Below are positions 21,280 through 31,763 of a DNA stretch of 61,952 bases, in pieces. Origin of the DNA: Acrasis kona (Eukaryota > Heterolobosea > Eutetramitea > Acrasida > Acrasidae); NCBI GenBank assembly GCA_026419775.2, contig JAOPGA020000434.1, positions 1-61,952 of the forward strand. Direction: 5' to 3'. Position 1 is the first letter of the stretch. Each line of letters opens with the position of its first letter. The notes under the pieces are model-generated. The model made no database searches. It saw only the letters and a list, made by a program, of their open reading frames with translations, and had not been told where the DNA came from. Made by a program: the position numbers and the translations under genes.

Positions 21280-22125
21280 TCATAATTCATGATTGTTATT
21301 ATTAATAAATAGACTTTTTCTTCGACTCAATGCTCTTTTTAATGTGGATATCAACTCTACTGGATCTTTGACGTCGAGGTATTCTGATTCTGGTATGGAA
21401 TTTGGTGAGGAGGGATCTGTGTAGGAGAGTAATTCTTTGAGTCGATATATCCTCTCAGTGGCTGTCAGCGGCGATTCTTCTTGTGCTTCGAGGTTGGTTG
21501 ACTTGACTGGTTCTTGTTGAACAATTTGTGTTGTGGTTATATTGTTTGTATCTATGGGTTCTAGAGCGTGTTTGGATGGTTTTGGTGATTTTTCTTCTTG
21601 CTCAGCCTCTACTACAATTGGTGTCATCGGTTTTGGTTTTCGCTCCAGAGCTCTTTTCATCATTTCTTTAAATTGCTGCTCTAGCTCGGCATTTCTATTA
21701 TAGGGATCTACAACAGGTACAGCAATTCTAGGTTCGCTAGCTACACTTTTCAAGGTTGGAGATTTCTTTCTCTTCTTCTTTTTATACATTTTAAAAACAG
21801 ATTCAGTATGCGTTTCCCTTTTATGTTCTGTTTGCTGAGCTGGTTCAGGAGTCTTTGTGACTTTCCTAGTTTCAGGTCCAACAGATTTAGGTCGTGTCTT
21901 TACGCTCAGCAGAGGAGATTTTTTTCTGTATTCAAATGATTGTAGAGTTGGGGTATCCAATTGCCTTTTATTCTTTCCATGTTGTTTGTACCAAGGAACA
22001 GTATTCAGCAGTTTATTTGTATAAAATATAGGGTCGTCGTCAAAATTTTGATGTTGCAAAGCTTTTGGAGATGAGCATATGTATGGTGCTCTTGTGGCGA
22101 TTGGAGTTGTCGTTAGTGATGCCAT
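21280..22125 (-). CDS. Disordered basic protein of unknown function
   Basis: A single exon of 281 residues is rich in Lys, Pro, Thr and Glu. It has a strongly basic patch (FKMYKKKKRKKSP, about residues 110-122) that may be a nuclear localisation signal, and a predicted helix AELEQQFKEMMKRALERK. A second helical part near the C-terminus (TERIYRLKELLSY, LISTLKRALSRRKS) could be a binding motif. I recognise no domain. It is convergent with the Polo-like kinase, with 21 bp between stop codons, and tandem with the CtIP-like gene upstream. Confidence 0.65.
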   Translation of the reverse strand: MASLTTTPIATRAPYICSSPKALQHQNFDDDPIFYTNKLLNTVPWYKQHGKNKRQLDTPTLQSFEYRKKSPLLSVKTRPKSVGPETRKVTKTPEPAQQTEHKRETHTESVFKMYKKKKRKKSPTLKSVASEPRIAVPVVDPYNRNAELEQQFKEMMKRALERKPKPMTPIVVEAEQEEKSPKPSKHALEPIDTNNITTTQIVQQEPVKSTNLEAQEESPLTATERIYRLKELLSYTDPSSPNSIPESEYLDVKDPVELISTLKRALSRRKSLFINNNNHEL

Positions 22126-22233
22126 TCATTGTAATAATAATTAAATTAAACTTTATTTTCCGATACAAGAGCCACTCACACCTAGTCAAATCCGTCGACA
22201 ACACTCATCAACAATACAACAACAAAAAATACA

Positions 22234-23886
22234 TCAAAACGTTAAGGAATGATTCGCACTTGGTCTATTACTCTGAGCAGTAGAACTCAACTCCTCCAAC
22301 CCAAAATTATCATCATCGTTAAGATCCTCGTTCGTCGGACTATTGTTCAAACTCCAGTACCAGTCGGGTGTTTTACTATTTACATGATCGGACCGATGTC
22401 TTCCGCATTTTTGCACCACTCTCTTCCTGTCAGCTTCGTTCTTGAACACTCCTTTGATACTGTCATAAAAGGCCTTGCAGTCTTCACATTCATGGGCTTC
22501 TAATTTTCTCCTCTCACTTTTTTTTCTAATCACTTCTTGTACTTTAATGTCAGGCTTGTTACTTTTCCGATGAATGTTCATAAAGTCCGACAAGTCATTT
22601 TCATCAGAGTCAACATCTTTTGGTTTTTTTGTAATGATTGGAGCGGTGTTATCGGGTTGGTTCGTATTGGTTGATTTCCTTCTAATGTTTATTGAGCTCT
22701 TGACATTCTTTTTCTTGTGATCATCTCTTAGTTTCGCGTCAATTTCCGCTAAAAGTCTTTCCTTTTCCTTCTTGTCCATTTCACTTTGTGATGGTTGATG
22801 TCCGTTTCTTTCTGATGGATTAATGTCATTTGATGATGTTGATGTTGAAGGTGCTGGTGTTGATTGTTTGGTTTTTTCACTTGTAGTTTGTTTCTTGGGC
22901 GTCGGCTTCTTTTTCTTCTTTGGAGGTGATGTAGCCGTCTGGTCTTGTGGTGGAGCATTTTTTGATTTTGAAGGTTCTTTTTCGGAAGGCTGCCTGACTG
23001 CTGATGATGGACCGCCAGTGAGTTCTCCTCTAACGTAATTGAATTCATAATCCTCGTCATCGGAGAGATCCATCAAAGTGTCAAAAGTAAATGTATCCAT
23101 CATGGCACCCATTGGTTGTTCATAAGGTTCGTCGCTGGTCTCATCTTCATCTTCTTGTGATTGTGAAAACATTTTAGTGGGCTGTGGGATTGGAAGTTTG
23201 CGACGTGGACGTGGTGGCACGTACTCTGGTTTGATGATTACTTCCTCCTTTGCTTTTTTTTCATTCTTTTTCTTGAGGTATGCTTCAAATGCTTGGTTTT
23301 CATTTTGAGTAACTTCAACTTCTTCATCAACATTTATACTTGACACGTTAATAATGTTATTATTAATGGGAGCTGATGGTGGTTCTACAGCTTTTGGAGA
23401 TGGTTGTCGAAGTACAATCTCACTCTGTTTTGTTTTTGGTTGGACAGGTGATGGCTCTAAAGATTGTTTTTGTCTTTTATTATCTTGGTTTGGTACCTCT
23501 AAATCCGTCCGGTCCCTCTTCTTGTTTGGCGAAGGGCTTTTTTGTGATGCTATGATGTCGTCTAATGTTGAACTGTCGACGAGTCCAGTATTACTTGTTA
23601 CCATATTGACAAGATCATCATATTTTGCTTGGTATTGTTGGCACTTCAATGACATTTTTTCGGATTTTTTCTGCAACTGCTTAGTGTTTGACTCTATTCT
23701 CATGATTTCCTCTTCAGCATGTTCCTTCTCTATTTTATGAAGTCTTTTACTAGATTCAAGAGACATTTTCTGAATTAAAATACTTTTTTTTAGTTTCTGT
23801 ATTTCTTTAGTATGTAATGTATTCAGCTCTAACATACACATGCTAAATGGATCGCTATTAAATCCCGTCACCTGCATGTTGTCCAT
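22234..23886 (-). CDS. CtIP/Sae2/Ctp1-family DNA end-resection factor
   Basis: A single exon encodes 550 residues. The N-terminal coiled coil (about residues 20-100, KEIQKLKKSIL...) would mediate oligomerisation. The middle is long, charged and disordered, with many S/T-P and SQ sites suited to CDK and checkpoint kinases. The C-terminus carries the family domain: HECEDCKAFYD (CxxC near 468-471), KCGRHRSDH (CxxHR near 494-498) and TPDWYW (near 506-511). Known members activate the Mre11-Rad50-Nbs1 nuclease to start resection at double-strand breaks. Assignment rests on the C-terminal CxxC-CxxHR-TPxxxW arrangement. Confidence 0.82.
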   Translation of the reverse strand: MDNMQVTGFNSDPFSMCMLELNTLHTKEIQKLKKSILIQKMSLESSKRLHKIEKEHAEEEIMRIESNTKQLQKKSEKMSLKCQQYQAKYDDLVNMVTSNTGLVDSSTLDDIIASQKSPSPNKKRDRTDLEVPNQDNKRQKQSLEPSPVQPKTKQSEIVLRQPSPKAVEPPSAPINNNIINVSSINVDEEVEVTQNENQAFEAYLKKKNEKKAKEEVIIKPEYVPPRPRRKLPIPQPTKMFSQSQEDEDETSDEPYEQPMGAMMDTFTFDTLMDLSDDEDYEFNYVRGELTGGPSSAVRQPSEKEPSKSKNAPPQDQTATSPPKKKKKPTPKKQTTSEKTKQSTPAPSTSTSSNDINPSERNGHQPSQSEMDKKEKERLLAEIDAKLRDDHKKKNVKSSINIRRKSTNTNQPDNTAPIITKKPKDVDSDENDLSDFMNIHRKSNKPDIKVQEVIRKKSERRKLEAHECEDCKAFYDSIKGVFKNEADRKRVVQKCGRHRSDHVNSKTPDWYWSLNNSPTNEDLNDDDNFGLEELSSTAQSNRPSANHSLTF

Positions 23887-24079
23887 GTTCTATTAATCAC
23901 TCGATCTAGCAGAGGTTACAATAACAGTTTTACCGATTACAAAAAACATCATCGATGTGGAGGGGTAGTAATACCTCGCCAACTCGCTGGAATATGTTTT
24001 CGTCGAATCTGTTATCTAGCTTAATTCATGGTTCGTGTGAGTTTTTTACACAAGCGAAAAAGCTTACAACGAACAAACA

Positions 24080-25676
24080 ATGAATAAACTTGCAAGGCTG
24101 TGTATTAAGAACTTCGGCAGATCAATCAAGAAGAAGGATGCCGAAAAAATACTTTACGACGCCACAGGAAGTCTAAATGGTGTAAAGGAACTGGATAAAC
24201 CATATAAAATGGATGAATTATTTTTAACATTCGAAGACAGTGATCTACAAAAAGAAGCTGAAATAAAAATCAAAGAATCAAACAAAAACTGGATTGTCGA
24301 TCTAGTCGACGAAACAAAAATGGAAGAAATTAGAAACAAACTCAGACAACAAAGTACACGACAAAAAATCTCAGACTTTCCAAAATCAATAGCCGAAGTA
24401 GTCACACCAATAGCTCATTTAAGTTACCCAGAACAACTCAAACTCAAAGAACTTCAAAATCTTGATCTCATCAAAACCAAATATCTATTCAAATTAGATA
24501 CAAGCGAGAGACAGGCATTCGAGTGGAAGGGCATATTACCCTCCCCTGTAATCGATGGTTACAGAAACAATTGTGAATTCACATGTGGTTTTAATAAAGA
24601 TGGAGCAGATAGTGTCGGCTTTCTTTTGGGAAGTTTTTCACATTTTGGCACAAGTTGCGTAGAAGGTGTCGATAGTTGTAAGCACATTTCAGAATTGTCA
24701 AAGGCAATTGTTAATTGCATGCAAACATTGATTAATGAATCAGGTTTGCCATGCTACAATAAAATTACGAATGAGGGGTTTTGGAGATTGGTAAAAGTTA
24801 GAGAAAATTCACATTCGGAATGTTTAATTTCTGTTCAAATTAATCCTGGTTTTCGAAATCATTCAATTGTTGAAAATAATGTTCTTGTTGATTCAATTAA
24901 GGATTTAATTAGGAAACATTTTCCGAATGAATATTTATAAAAACTATATCTGTAAAGGTCTGTTTGTTGCACACTATGGTGGTCTTAATAATTCTGCTCC
25001 TGAGGACACTCCGTCCGAGAAACTCTATGGTCAAAACTCTTTTGTAGACACTCTGAGTAATTATCAATTTAATGTATCTCCATACAGTTTTTTTCAAGTA
25101 AATTCACGAGGTGCAGAGACTTTGTATGCGACTGCATGTGAGTGGACCATGGAACAATTAGTCAACCGAGAGAAGGCAATCCTTCTGGATGTATGCAGTG
25201 GTACAGGAACTATTGGCTTGTTTATGGCAGATAAAGTGAATAAAGTTATTGGTATTGACATAAGCGAGTCTGCATGCAGGGATGCGGAATCAAATGCAAA
25301 ATTAAATAAAATTGAAAATGCATCATTTATTTGTGGCAAAGCAGAAAAGGTTTTAAAAGAGTTGTTGAAAAGTGAAGAGATTCAAAATGCTGGTAAAAAT
25401 ATTATTGCCATTGTAGATCCACCACGATCTGGACTCCATCCAAGTGTTCTCAAAGCACTCTTAAGGTGTGAATCGATTGAGAGGTTTGTGTATGTAAGTT
25501 GTAATCCAAAGACTATGCTTGATAATGCGATTCTTCTGTACCAACCACCAAGCAAGTATGGAGAAATTCCGAATCCATTTAAACTAACAAGATCTGTTTG
25601 TGTTGATATGTTTCCCCACACTAACCACTGCGAAATGGTCTGTCTATTCGAAAGAGTAAATAAATCAAATGATTAA
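24080..25676 (+). CDS. tRNA (uracil-5)-methyltransferase, TRMT2A/TrmA-RlmD type
   Basis: Two overlapping frames (24080-24940 and 24927-25676) together cover one RNA m5U methyltransferase. The first has an RRM-like N-terminus (RLCIKNFGRSIKKKDAEKIL) and a central part (PSPVIDGYRNNCEFTCGF, GFLLGSFSHFG). The second has SPYSFFQVNSRGAETLY, the SAM site LLDVCSGTGTIGLFM, VDPPRSGLHP, the catalytic Cys in FVYVSCNPKTM, and a Pro-His-Thr-x-His-Cys-Glu end. A one-base shift is needed near 24930-24945; no GT-AG intron fits there. It is either an assembly indel next to an A run, or a recent frameshift. It modifies U54 of tRNA. Confidence 0.9.
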
Positions 25677-25740
25677 ATTGCCTCTGTAATAACGCATTCT
25701 CTTGTTGCTTTCAGGAAGATAACTTTTATTTTTTTACAAT

Positions 25741-26847
25741 TTAAATATCATTTTCTGATAAAGTTTCAAAATTTCTTTCAGAGCTTTGAGTGTTGTTGTT
25801 ACCTAACAGGGACCGAAGCAAATTATTACTCTTCGAATTGAAATGACCACTTCTACTGACATCCTCGATGATAGTATTTATAGCATGATTATTTTGAGCA
25901 TGACGCTTCTCCACATCAAATACTTTATTTCTCAGAGAATCAATTAGTATGTTGTTATGGGAAATAGCTGATGATGAGTTGGCTTCGCTTTGTGACAATA
26001 ATTTTTTTACTTGAGTGAAAGTACGCTCTAGTTGACTTTCCAGAGAGGTATTTTTATCAGCTATATTAGCTACATCTATAGCTACTGCTTTCATCGCTGT
26101 AGCTTGCTCAACTTTCATAATGTCTATTTTATCTTTTATAGTTTGTATTTGCAACTCTAATCGCATAATCTCCGCAGTTGCTAGATGCGGCGATTGTAGT
26201 TTGGAGTCGCTACGAAAATTATTTGCATATAGAGAACGTATGATGTCAATTTCATTTTTGAGCTCTCTATCATACTCCTCTAGTTGTTTACATTTTTTAA
26301 TAGTGTACTTTGTTTTGATATCAACTAAAATATTAATAAACAAAAAAATTTGAAAGACACACTTTTAGGAAGTTGATCTAATATTTTGGGAACACTCTCC
26401 TCTAGATAACTTATTCTGGGATCTGTGATATTCTTGTATGATTGTAACTCGTCTCTGAGTTTGGCATTTTCAGATTCAAGCGATTTGAATTTGACTCTCA
26501 TTCTATCCATTTCGTCCATAAATACGTCGGTCAAAGATATAATGCTGCTTTGTAAAGCTCTTGTCTGAGATGTTAGGGGCTTCCGCAGACGACGAATACT
26601 TACATGCCCACTAATGTTTTTGAACGCTTTTTGTGCCTCAATCTCCATCATATGTCTGTTATCCGCGTCATTTGTTAACTCTCTCAAGTTTTCTTTAATT
26701 TGTACAACTTCCTCTGTTATTTTCTTTTTCTCATTCTTTTGAAGAATTATTGTGATGCTTGATTTGAATACCGACCTGCTTCTCTATAACAACCATGACA
26801 TCAGCCACATCCTTTGGGACTGACGCTCTCTTCTTTAGCGAACTCAT
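25741..26847 (-). CDS. Long coiled-coil protein
   Basis: Three exons (26847-26776, 26735-26363, 26324-25741) with 40- and 38-nt introns encode about 342 residues, nearly all coiled coil. Examples are DEMDRMRVKFKSLESENAKLRDELQ, KKCKQLEEYDRELKNEID, and a long segment around LQIQTIKDKIDIMKVEQA. The short exon 1 gives MSSLKKRASVPKDVADV and is placed by phase and by continuity of the coil. Asn/Ser-rich sequence ends the protein. No family is recognisable; a cytoskeletal, centrosomal or kinetochore scaffold is possible but unsupported. Confidence 0.75.
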
Positions 26848-27000
26848 TTACTTGTTAGTCAACCTGATATAAAGCTGAACTAAGAACAGAAGGACTATAA
26901 CGGCGCCAAGAACCTCAAACTCGTTTTGGGACCATCCGTCACTCGAATTTCAATACAATCGATATTACTCAAAACAATCGACGAGTAGCACACAGCCATC

Positions 27001-27195
27001 ATGATATCAGCATCAAAAACTCTGTTACATTTAAAAAGTCAAATCAATTTCGCTCCAACATTAGTCAATATTAACTCCGTGTCTTCCATACTCCAACATG
27101 TGCCAAGCAGTATAAGTCAACGAACTGATGCAATACCAGCACCACAGAAATTAATTTCAATGTTGAGAATTAATATGATAGATCAACAATTATGA
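27001..27195 (+). CDS. Possible small mitochondrial-type protein
   Basis: A 64-codon ATG-to-TGA frame begins MISASKTLLHLKSQINFAPTL, a basic amphipathic start resembling a mitochondrial presequence. AATAATAAATAG lies about 70 bp downstream. There is no homology that I recognise. It occupies an otherwise empty 790-bp interval between the coiled-coil gene and the SUMO-like gene. Confidence 0.3.
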   Translation: MISASKTLLHLKSQINFAPTLVNINSVSSILQHVPSSISQRTDAIPAPQKLISMLRINMIDQQL

Positions 27196-27637
27196 ACGTA
27201 TTGTGATTGAGCGAAAAATCAGTCCTCACGACTAAAATGACATCAAACAGCTATTTCAAAGGCATAATAATAAATAGAATCAACAAAACTGTTTTTGACT
27301 GTGAGGATACTTACTAAGTATTCTTTTTTGCATGACACATCAAGTCAGTACCTGATGGTATGCGAACCGGTACAGTACAAAAGGGTTGTTAATCAGTAGT
27401 AAATAAATTGAATTGTTAGAATAACACAGACTTCATTATCTAGTCCAGTTCATTTTTATCCATATCAGGTAGGTCAAATTTTCTGAGGAGGCTAGCCGGA
27501 ACATCGACTTCTACAATACAGACATTACTTTTGTAGATAACTTGTAATAATCAACTGTGTTAGAAATTAGATATCTCACTCCAATAATAGAACTCATTCT
27601 ATTTTTATAGGATAATCACACAAAAAAACAGACTTGA

Positions 27638-28372
27638 ATGCCCCCAAGAGAGACAAATCTCAATGTACTAACAAAGGGTACTCATACGAAAAATGTAATA
27701 ACAGTAAATATAGAAAGAGAAGGACATGAAACATTTAAAACAGAATTTGGAATTCACACACCAATAGGTGTGTTGTTCTCGCTGTATAGTCTAGCAACTA
27801 GCTCAGAGTTAAATAATGTAAAATTTACTTTTAACGGAAACGTCATGGTGGACGGTGTTCAAACACCGCGTCAGTTGGATATGTACGACGACTGTACTAT
27901 GGTTGCAAGCACTGATATATTTGTGGTAGTCATAGGTGGGCCATCCACTGCTCACATCTTGATCAAGCCTACACAAACACTAGGTCACATGCTTGATGCA
28001 TACTGCAAAAGATACAAGATTAATAGAAGTAATGTACAAACTCTACACCATAAATTGATTCAATTATCTGACTTTAGCAAAACAATTGAGGAACTGTGCA
28101 TTGGTGATGGAGACTCACTTGTTGCACAACTCAATATAGAAAAGGAGCCGAACATTCAAATTGATGTTCAGGCCACAAACGGAAAGCGGACAAGCTTTTT
28201 AATAAGGAGGTCTACGCCATTACAAAAGCTCTTCCAAAGGTATTGTAGAGATAACGCCGTTCTTAGGAGAAATGTCGTGTTTGAATTTGAGAGCAGGGCC
28301 ATCTACGGATTTTCCACACCATCCGATCTGAACATGAAAGATCAATCTGTAATATTTGTTAAAAATAAATAA
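27638..28372 (+). CDS. Protein of three tandem SUMO-like domains
   Basis: A single exon of 244 residues divides into three ubiquitin-fold units. Unit 1, about 18-92, runs NVITVNIE...HTPIGVLFSLYSL...VQTPRQLDMYDDCTMV. Unit 2, about 94-168, runs IFVVVIGG...TQTLGHMLDAYCKRYKI...IEELCIGDGDSLV. Unit 3, about 172-244, runs NIQIDVQA...STPLQKLFQRYCRD...FSTPSDLNMKDQSVIFV. The pattern T-P-L-x-x-L-x-x-x-Y-C...TP..L.M.D is that of SUMO and the Rad60/NIP45 SUMO-like domain. No unit ends in a diGly, so it should not be conjugated and probably acts as a SUMO mimic or scaffold. Confidence 0.8.
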   Translation: MPPRETNLNVLTKGTHTKNVITVNIEREGHETFKTEFGIHTPIGVLFSLYSLATSSELNNVKFTFNGNVMVDGVQTPRQLDMYDDCTMVASTDIFVVVIGGPSTAHILIKPTQTLGHMLDAYCKRYKINRSNVQTLHHKLIQLSDFSKTIEELCIGDGDSLVAQLNIEKEPNIQIDVQATNGKRTSFLIRRSTPLQKLFQRYCRDNAVLRRNVVFEFESRAIYGFSTPSDLNMKDQSVIFVKNK

Positions 28373-28662
28373 TTCACTCGCTTACATACAAGAGTTACAA
28401 ATCCATATGATCAAATGATGCCGGGTGTAGTTAACTTCCGTTTTCTTCTATTATTTGATTAAAAGCGAATCCCTTCAAGTTAATCTCCCACAAATCCTTT
28501 GCCAAACTCGAAACATTTGCTCAAACGTTGATTGTCCTTGATGTTAATTGTGCAAGCCCACCATCCTAATAGAGTTCGGATGCTGTAACGAGAGTAGATA
28601 AGAAGAAAAGTGGGTTAAATTAAATATTGTTTATTTGTCATTTGTACTGTATATATTAACAT

Positions 28663-29592
28663 TTACAAAGCAGGTGTTCCTGTGATAACGTTTGATTCGA
28701 TACCGCACTCGTTTGATCCTCTCTTGATCTTGAAGGTACCGTTCTCACCCCATTCTTCACCCCATGAGTTGGCAATGATCCAGTATGGAGTTCCGTCTTC
28801 GACACCCCAACCGATGCACTTGACAGCATGACCTCCAAGTAATCCACCAGTCTTGTGTGCGTAGACACCTCCCTTGTATTGTAGGAAATCTCTGTAAACG
28901 CTGAAGGCGACTTCAACTGGTCCGTTGGTCAAAATTTCCTTTTGCATGTCTTCAGGTGTTGATGGTGTGACGTAGTCTGAGGCCTTGTAGAACTTTAATG
29001 CTGATCCGTCCTTGCAAGTTGATGGGCATTCTCCTTCAACTCCACCTCCGGCAGTGTATGGTGTGCATTCGTCTGATGGGAGACCAGTATCTTCCAAGAA
29101 TTGCCACGAGTTGGCTAGGTAACCTCCTTGGCATCCATAGTCACCGGTATCGCAAGCAACCAAGTATTGTGGAGATAAAACAACATCTGTCTTTCCCTCT
29201 GAGGCAATGCAGAATCTGTCACTCAAGACTTCAGAAGCGGCAAATGCCCAGCAGGATCCGCACTTTTCTTGGTTTCTGATCTTGTGAATGCAGTTTGGCC
29301 ATTGTTTGCGTGAGTCGAATTCAGCGGGTACATCCATAACTGCGTACTTTCCTTGCTTGGCTGGGTGGTTTCCAGGGATAAGGTTGATCGAGCGGGCACC
29401 CAACAACTTGTGTTTAACATCCTTTAGAGACATGTTTGCGAAGTTCTTGTTGAAACCTGCGGTCCATGTTGATGTTGGATCTTGATTGATCTCTTCGATG
29501 AGGTCGCGGTGGATTGCTGGTTGGCTGAAGTAGTCATTACCAGCTGCAACGAAAGCAACGATTGCTAATAGACAGAATACTGCGGTTTTCAT
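28663..29592 (-). CDS. Cathepsin B-like cysteine protease (C1A) lacking the occluding loop
   Basis: A single exon encodes about 309 residues from the second Met, which starts a good signal peptide (TAVFCLLAIVAFVAAG); an in-frame Met lies 9 codons upstream. The propeptide is short. The mature enzyme begins near VPAEFDSRKQWPNCI. It has oxyanion Gln and catalytic Cys in NQEKCGSCWAF, His in LLGGHAVKCIGWG and Asn in IANSWGEEWG. The region where cathepsin B has its His-His occluding loop reads TPYTAGGGVEGECPSTC, with no His pair. That predicts endopeptidase rather than dipeptidyl-carboxypeptidase activity. It is a lysosomal or secreted protease, similar in layout to heterolobosean and diplomonad CPBs. 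Confidence 0.95.
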   Translation of the reverse strand: MKTAVFCLLAIVAFVAAGNDYFSQPAIHRDLIEEINQDPTSTWTAGFNKNFANMSLKDVKHKLLGARSINLIPGNHPAKQGKYAVMDVPAEFDSRKQWPNCIHKIRNQEKCGSCWAFAASEVLSDRFCIASEGKTDVVLSPQYLVACDTGDYGCQGGYLANSWQFLEDTGLPSDECTPYTAGGGVEGECPSTCKDGSALKFYKASDYVTPSTPEDMQKEILTNGPVEVAFSVYRDFLQYKGGVYAHKTGGLLGGHAVKCIGWGVEDGTPYWIIANSWGEEWGENGTFKIKRGSNECGIESNVITGTPAL

Positions 29593-30600
29593 TTTTTTTG
29601 ATGAGTAATTTTTTGACAACCAATCAATTTATACTCAAAAACCTCCGTCAAATAATAGATCCTCGGAGTTTAAAATTCCGGTGTTCGTTTTCGAAAACAA
29701 CCAATGGGCGCGAGTCGAAGGGAAATCGGGGTAAACTTGATCACATCTTTTTTGAAAAAAACTCTTCCTTTCATGTTTTTTGCCGCAAAGGAGAGATTAT
29801 TAATAGCACCTATTCCGGCTACTGTATAACCAGCATGGTATGGTGTATAGATAATGTACTATAGTACAACAACAGCAACAATAATAACACAGACAATAAC
29901 AAGTGTAATACTGCCTAGACAACGTCATCGAAACAGAAAAGAACAACTTCGAAACAATAATACCAAAGGATGACGTAGACATGGATGTATTAATGCGGCG
30001 GCGGTGTTGAAAAAGTTGGTGAAAAAGAACAGACCAAAGGATATTCAAAAGACAGTGCTAATGTCACAAAGACAATTCGAGGCCATATTCATGAACTTTA
30101 CCTGCTGGATCAAAGACACGGTTATATAATGCAGCCGCAAAATCCTTCTATAAGGTCGACGAGGAACAGTTCAAATCGACATTCGGACCTTTCGCACAAT
30201 GCGCCGCGATGAATGAGGATAAAGCTGTCGAGTATGAAAACAACGTAGTCCTTACATTGAAACGTCAGTTAAGGCAGTTCTAGACAGATTTGAAGTAGAG
30301 AAGGTATCTGAATGGGAAGTTCACCTAATTAGACCAAGAATTGAAAGGGTGAAGCAATAATTTATCGATGTGATAAAGAACCGCACCGCAGATGGACATT
30401 TCTGCCGTCACTCAAACGAAGTCCATTAAAAAGAAGATATCAACAGTTGTCTCGCAAGAAGTATTCATGTTATGGATAGAGTCCGGAGTGGACACCAGTT
30501 TATCCGAGTCATGTTGCGTTTGTTGTAAAGTGTCATTTTTCGAAAGTATTTGTGATGGTGTTATATTGATCATATGTTGGTGTTGAAGTGTCTGATTTCA
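29593..30600. other. Degenerate sequence, no supported gene
   Basis: About 1 kb is left of the hAT fragment. Short coding-like patches (for example MSQRQFEAIFMNF from about 30061) are interrupted and match no family that I can name. A pyrimidine- and AATAAC-rich patch lies at 29860-29900. It is probably decayed mobile or repeat DNA. Confidence 0.45.
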
Positions 30601-30863
30601 TACTCCTCTACGGAAGTCATACATGAGGAAATTTGGCAGCGTATCTGCATGAGAGCCTGAGGTCACTTGGTGTTCAAGACAAATTGTTTGCACTTACTTC
30701 TGACAGCGCGTCCAACAACCACACACTAGTGGAGCATTTATCATTGTCAATTCCAGAAGGAGTATTATATCCGTTGTTTTGCACATACGGTTCATTTAAT
30801 TGCTCAAACCATATTGAGCGAGTTGAAGTCAGGAACAATAGAGCAGGCATTAAAGCTTACTGA
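30600..30863 (+). mobile_element. hAT-family transposase fragment
   Basis: The frame reads SLGVQDKLFALTSDSASNNHTLVEHL and then a CTYGSFNCSNHIERV segment. The pattern G-I-x-D-K-x-x-x-x-T-x-D-x-A-S-N-N is the second catalytic block of hAT DDE transposases, and the following Cys/His segment matches the C-x-x-H region. Only about 75 residues remain; the frame stops on both sides, and neither the zinc finger nor the C-terminal dimerisation domain is attached. It is an old DNA transposon relic. Confidence 0.7.
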
Positions 30864-30930
30864 ACCAAGTAGTCCTGGCCTATAAGTTGAAATGAGCCTG
30901 TGATGAAGGTGCGCGTGGTAGCAGTGCGCA

Positions 30931-31492
30931 TCAGCAGATTTCCACAACGCCGTGGTTCTTGGAATTATTGTTAACCATAAAACAACACTCTACAGGGAAT
31001 ATAAGTTCTGTCACAATGTTGTCTTTTGTTGTTGTTCGGTTATCCTCATTCTCCCCAAAAATAGCAATAAATTGCTCTTTGTTGATGCTAAACATAGTGC
31101 TTGAGTCACTATTTCGCACTTTACTCCTCATAAGATGTACACGAGTGTGCATTGAAGACCCGCTTGTAATCTTCAAACGACATGTCAATGGTTGTGGTGT
31201 CTGTGATGAGATGGTGTCTTTAAGGTGCTTTAGAAGTATGAAGCGACAACAAAATCCTATGGGGCAATATCTGTTTTCTTCTTCGATTTTTGATTTTATT
31301 GGATTTACGATAACGCTTTTTTGTTTTTCCTGCATCACTTATTTCTTCGAATTCACTGCTGCTATCATCCGTAGTGTAAAAGTCCTTGTAATTGTCCAAC
31401 GACATAAACTCATTTTCTTGAACTGTTTGAACGGTACATGGTTCCTCGTCTAACAATTGCGACGTTGCTCTGCTTGATCTCAATGTACGCAT
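30931..31492 (-). pseudogene. Unassigned coding-like remnant
   Basis: Two overlapping minus-strand frames look coding by composition. The upstream one (31492-31220) is acidic then basic (YTTDDSSSEFEEIS, KKRYRKSNKIKNRRRKQ). The other contains SGSSMHTRVHLMRSK and IFGENEDNRTTTKDN. They may be parts of one old gene of the mobile patch. I recognise no family. Confidence 0.3.
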
Positions 31493-31763
31493 GTTATCTG
31501 TATTGGTGATCTTGATATTTGTATCCTGTGGTGGTTGCCACCAAGATATGTTTGAATATACACAGTGAGCCTCATGGTACTGAGAGATTATTTATTTTCA
31601 ATCAACCAATGGGTTTATGAACAAAGAAGTTAAGACGGAAATGGTTGTAAGTGGTTGACCACGACACGTGTATATTCACAAGTGTGGTGTGGGTAGTTNT
31701 GAACCCCATATTTTGCCCAATACTCAAGCGCAGAAGGATCTTTTGGTACAAGGCAAAAGTAGC

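Noticed and set aside
24930-24945. Programmed +1 frameshifting of the Euplotes type
   Set aside because: TGA, TAA and TAG all act as ordinary stops elsewhere, and the second frame change in the window is not at a stop codon.
27440-27597. Possible small spliced minus-strand gene ending DLPDMDKNELD
   Set aside because: The peptide looks coding, but no GT-AG intron joins it in phase to the upstream ATG, so the model is unsupported.
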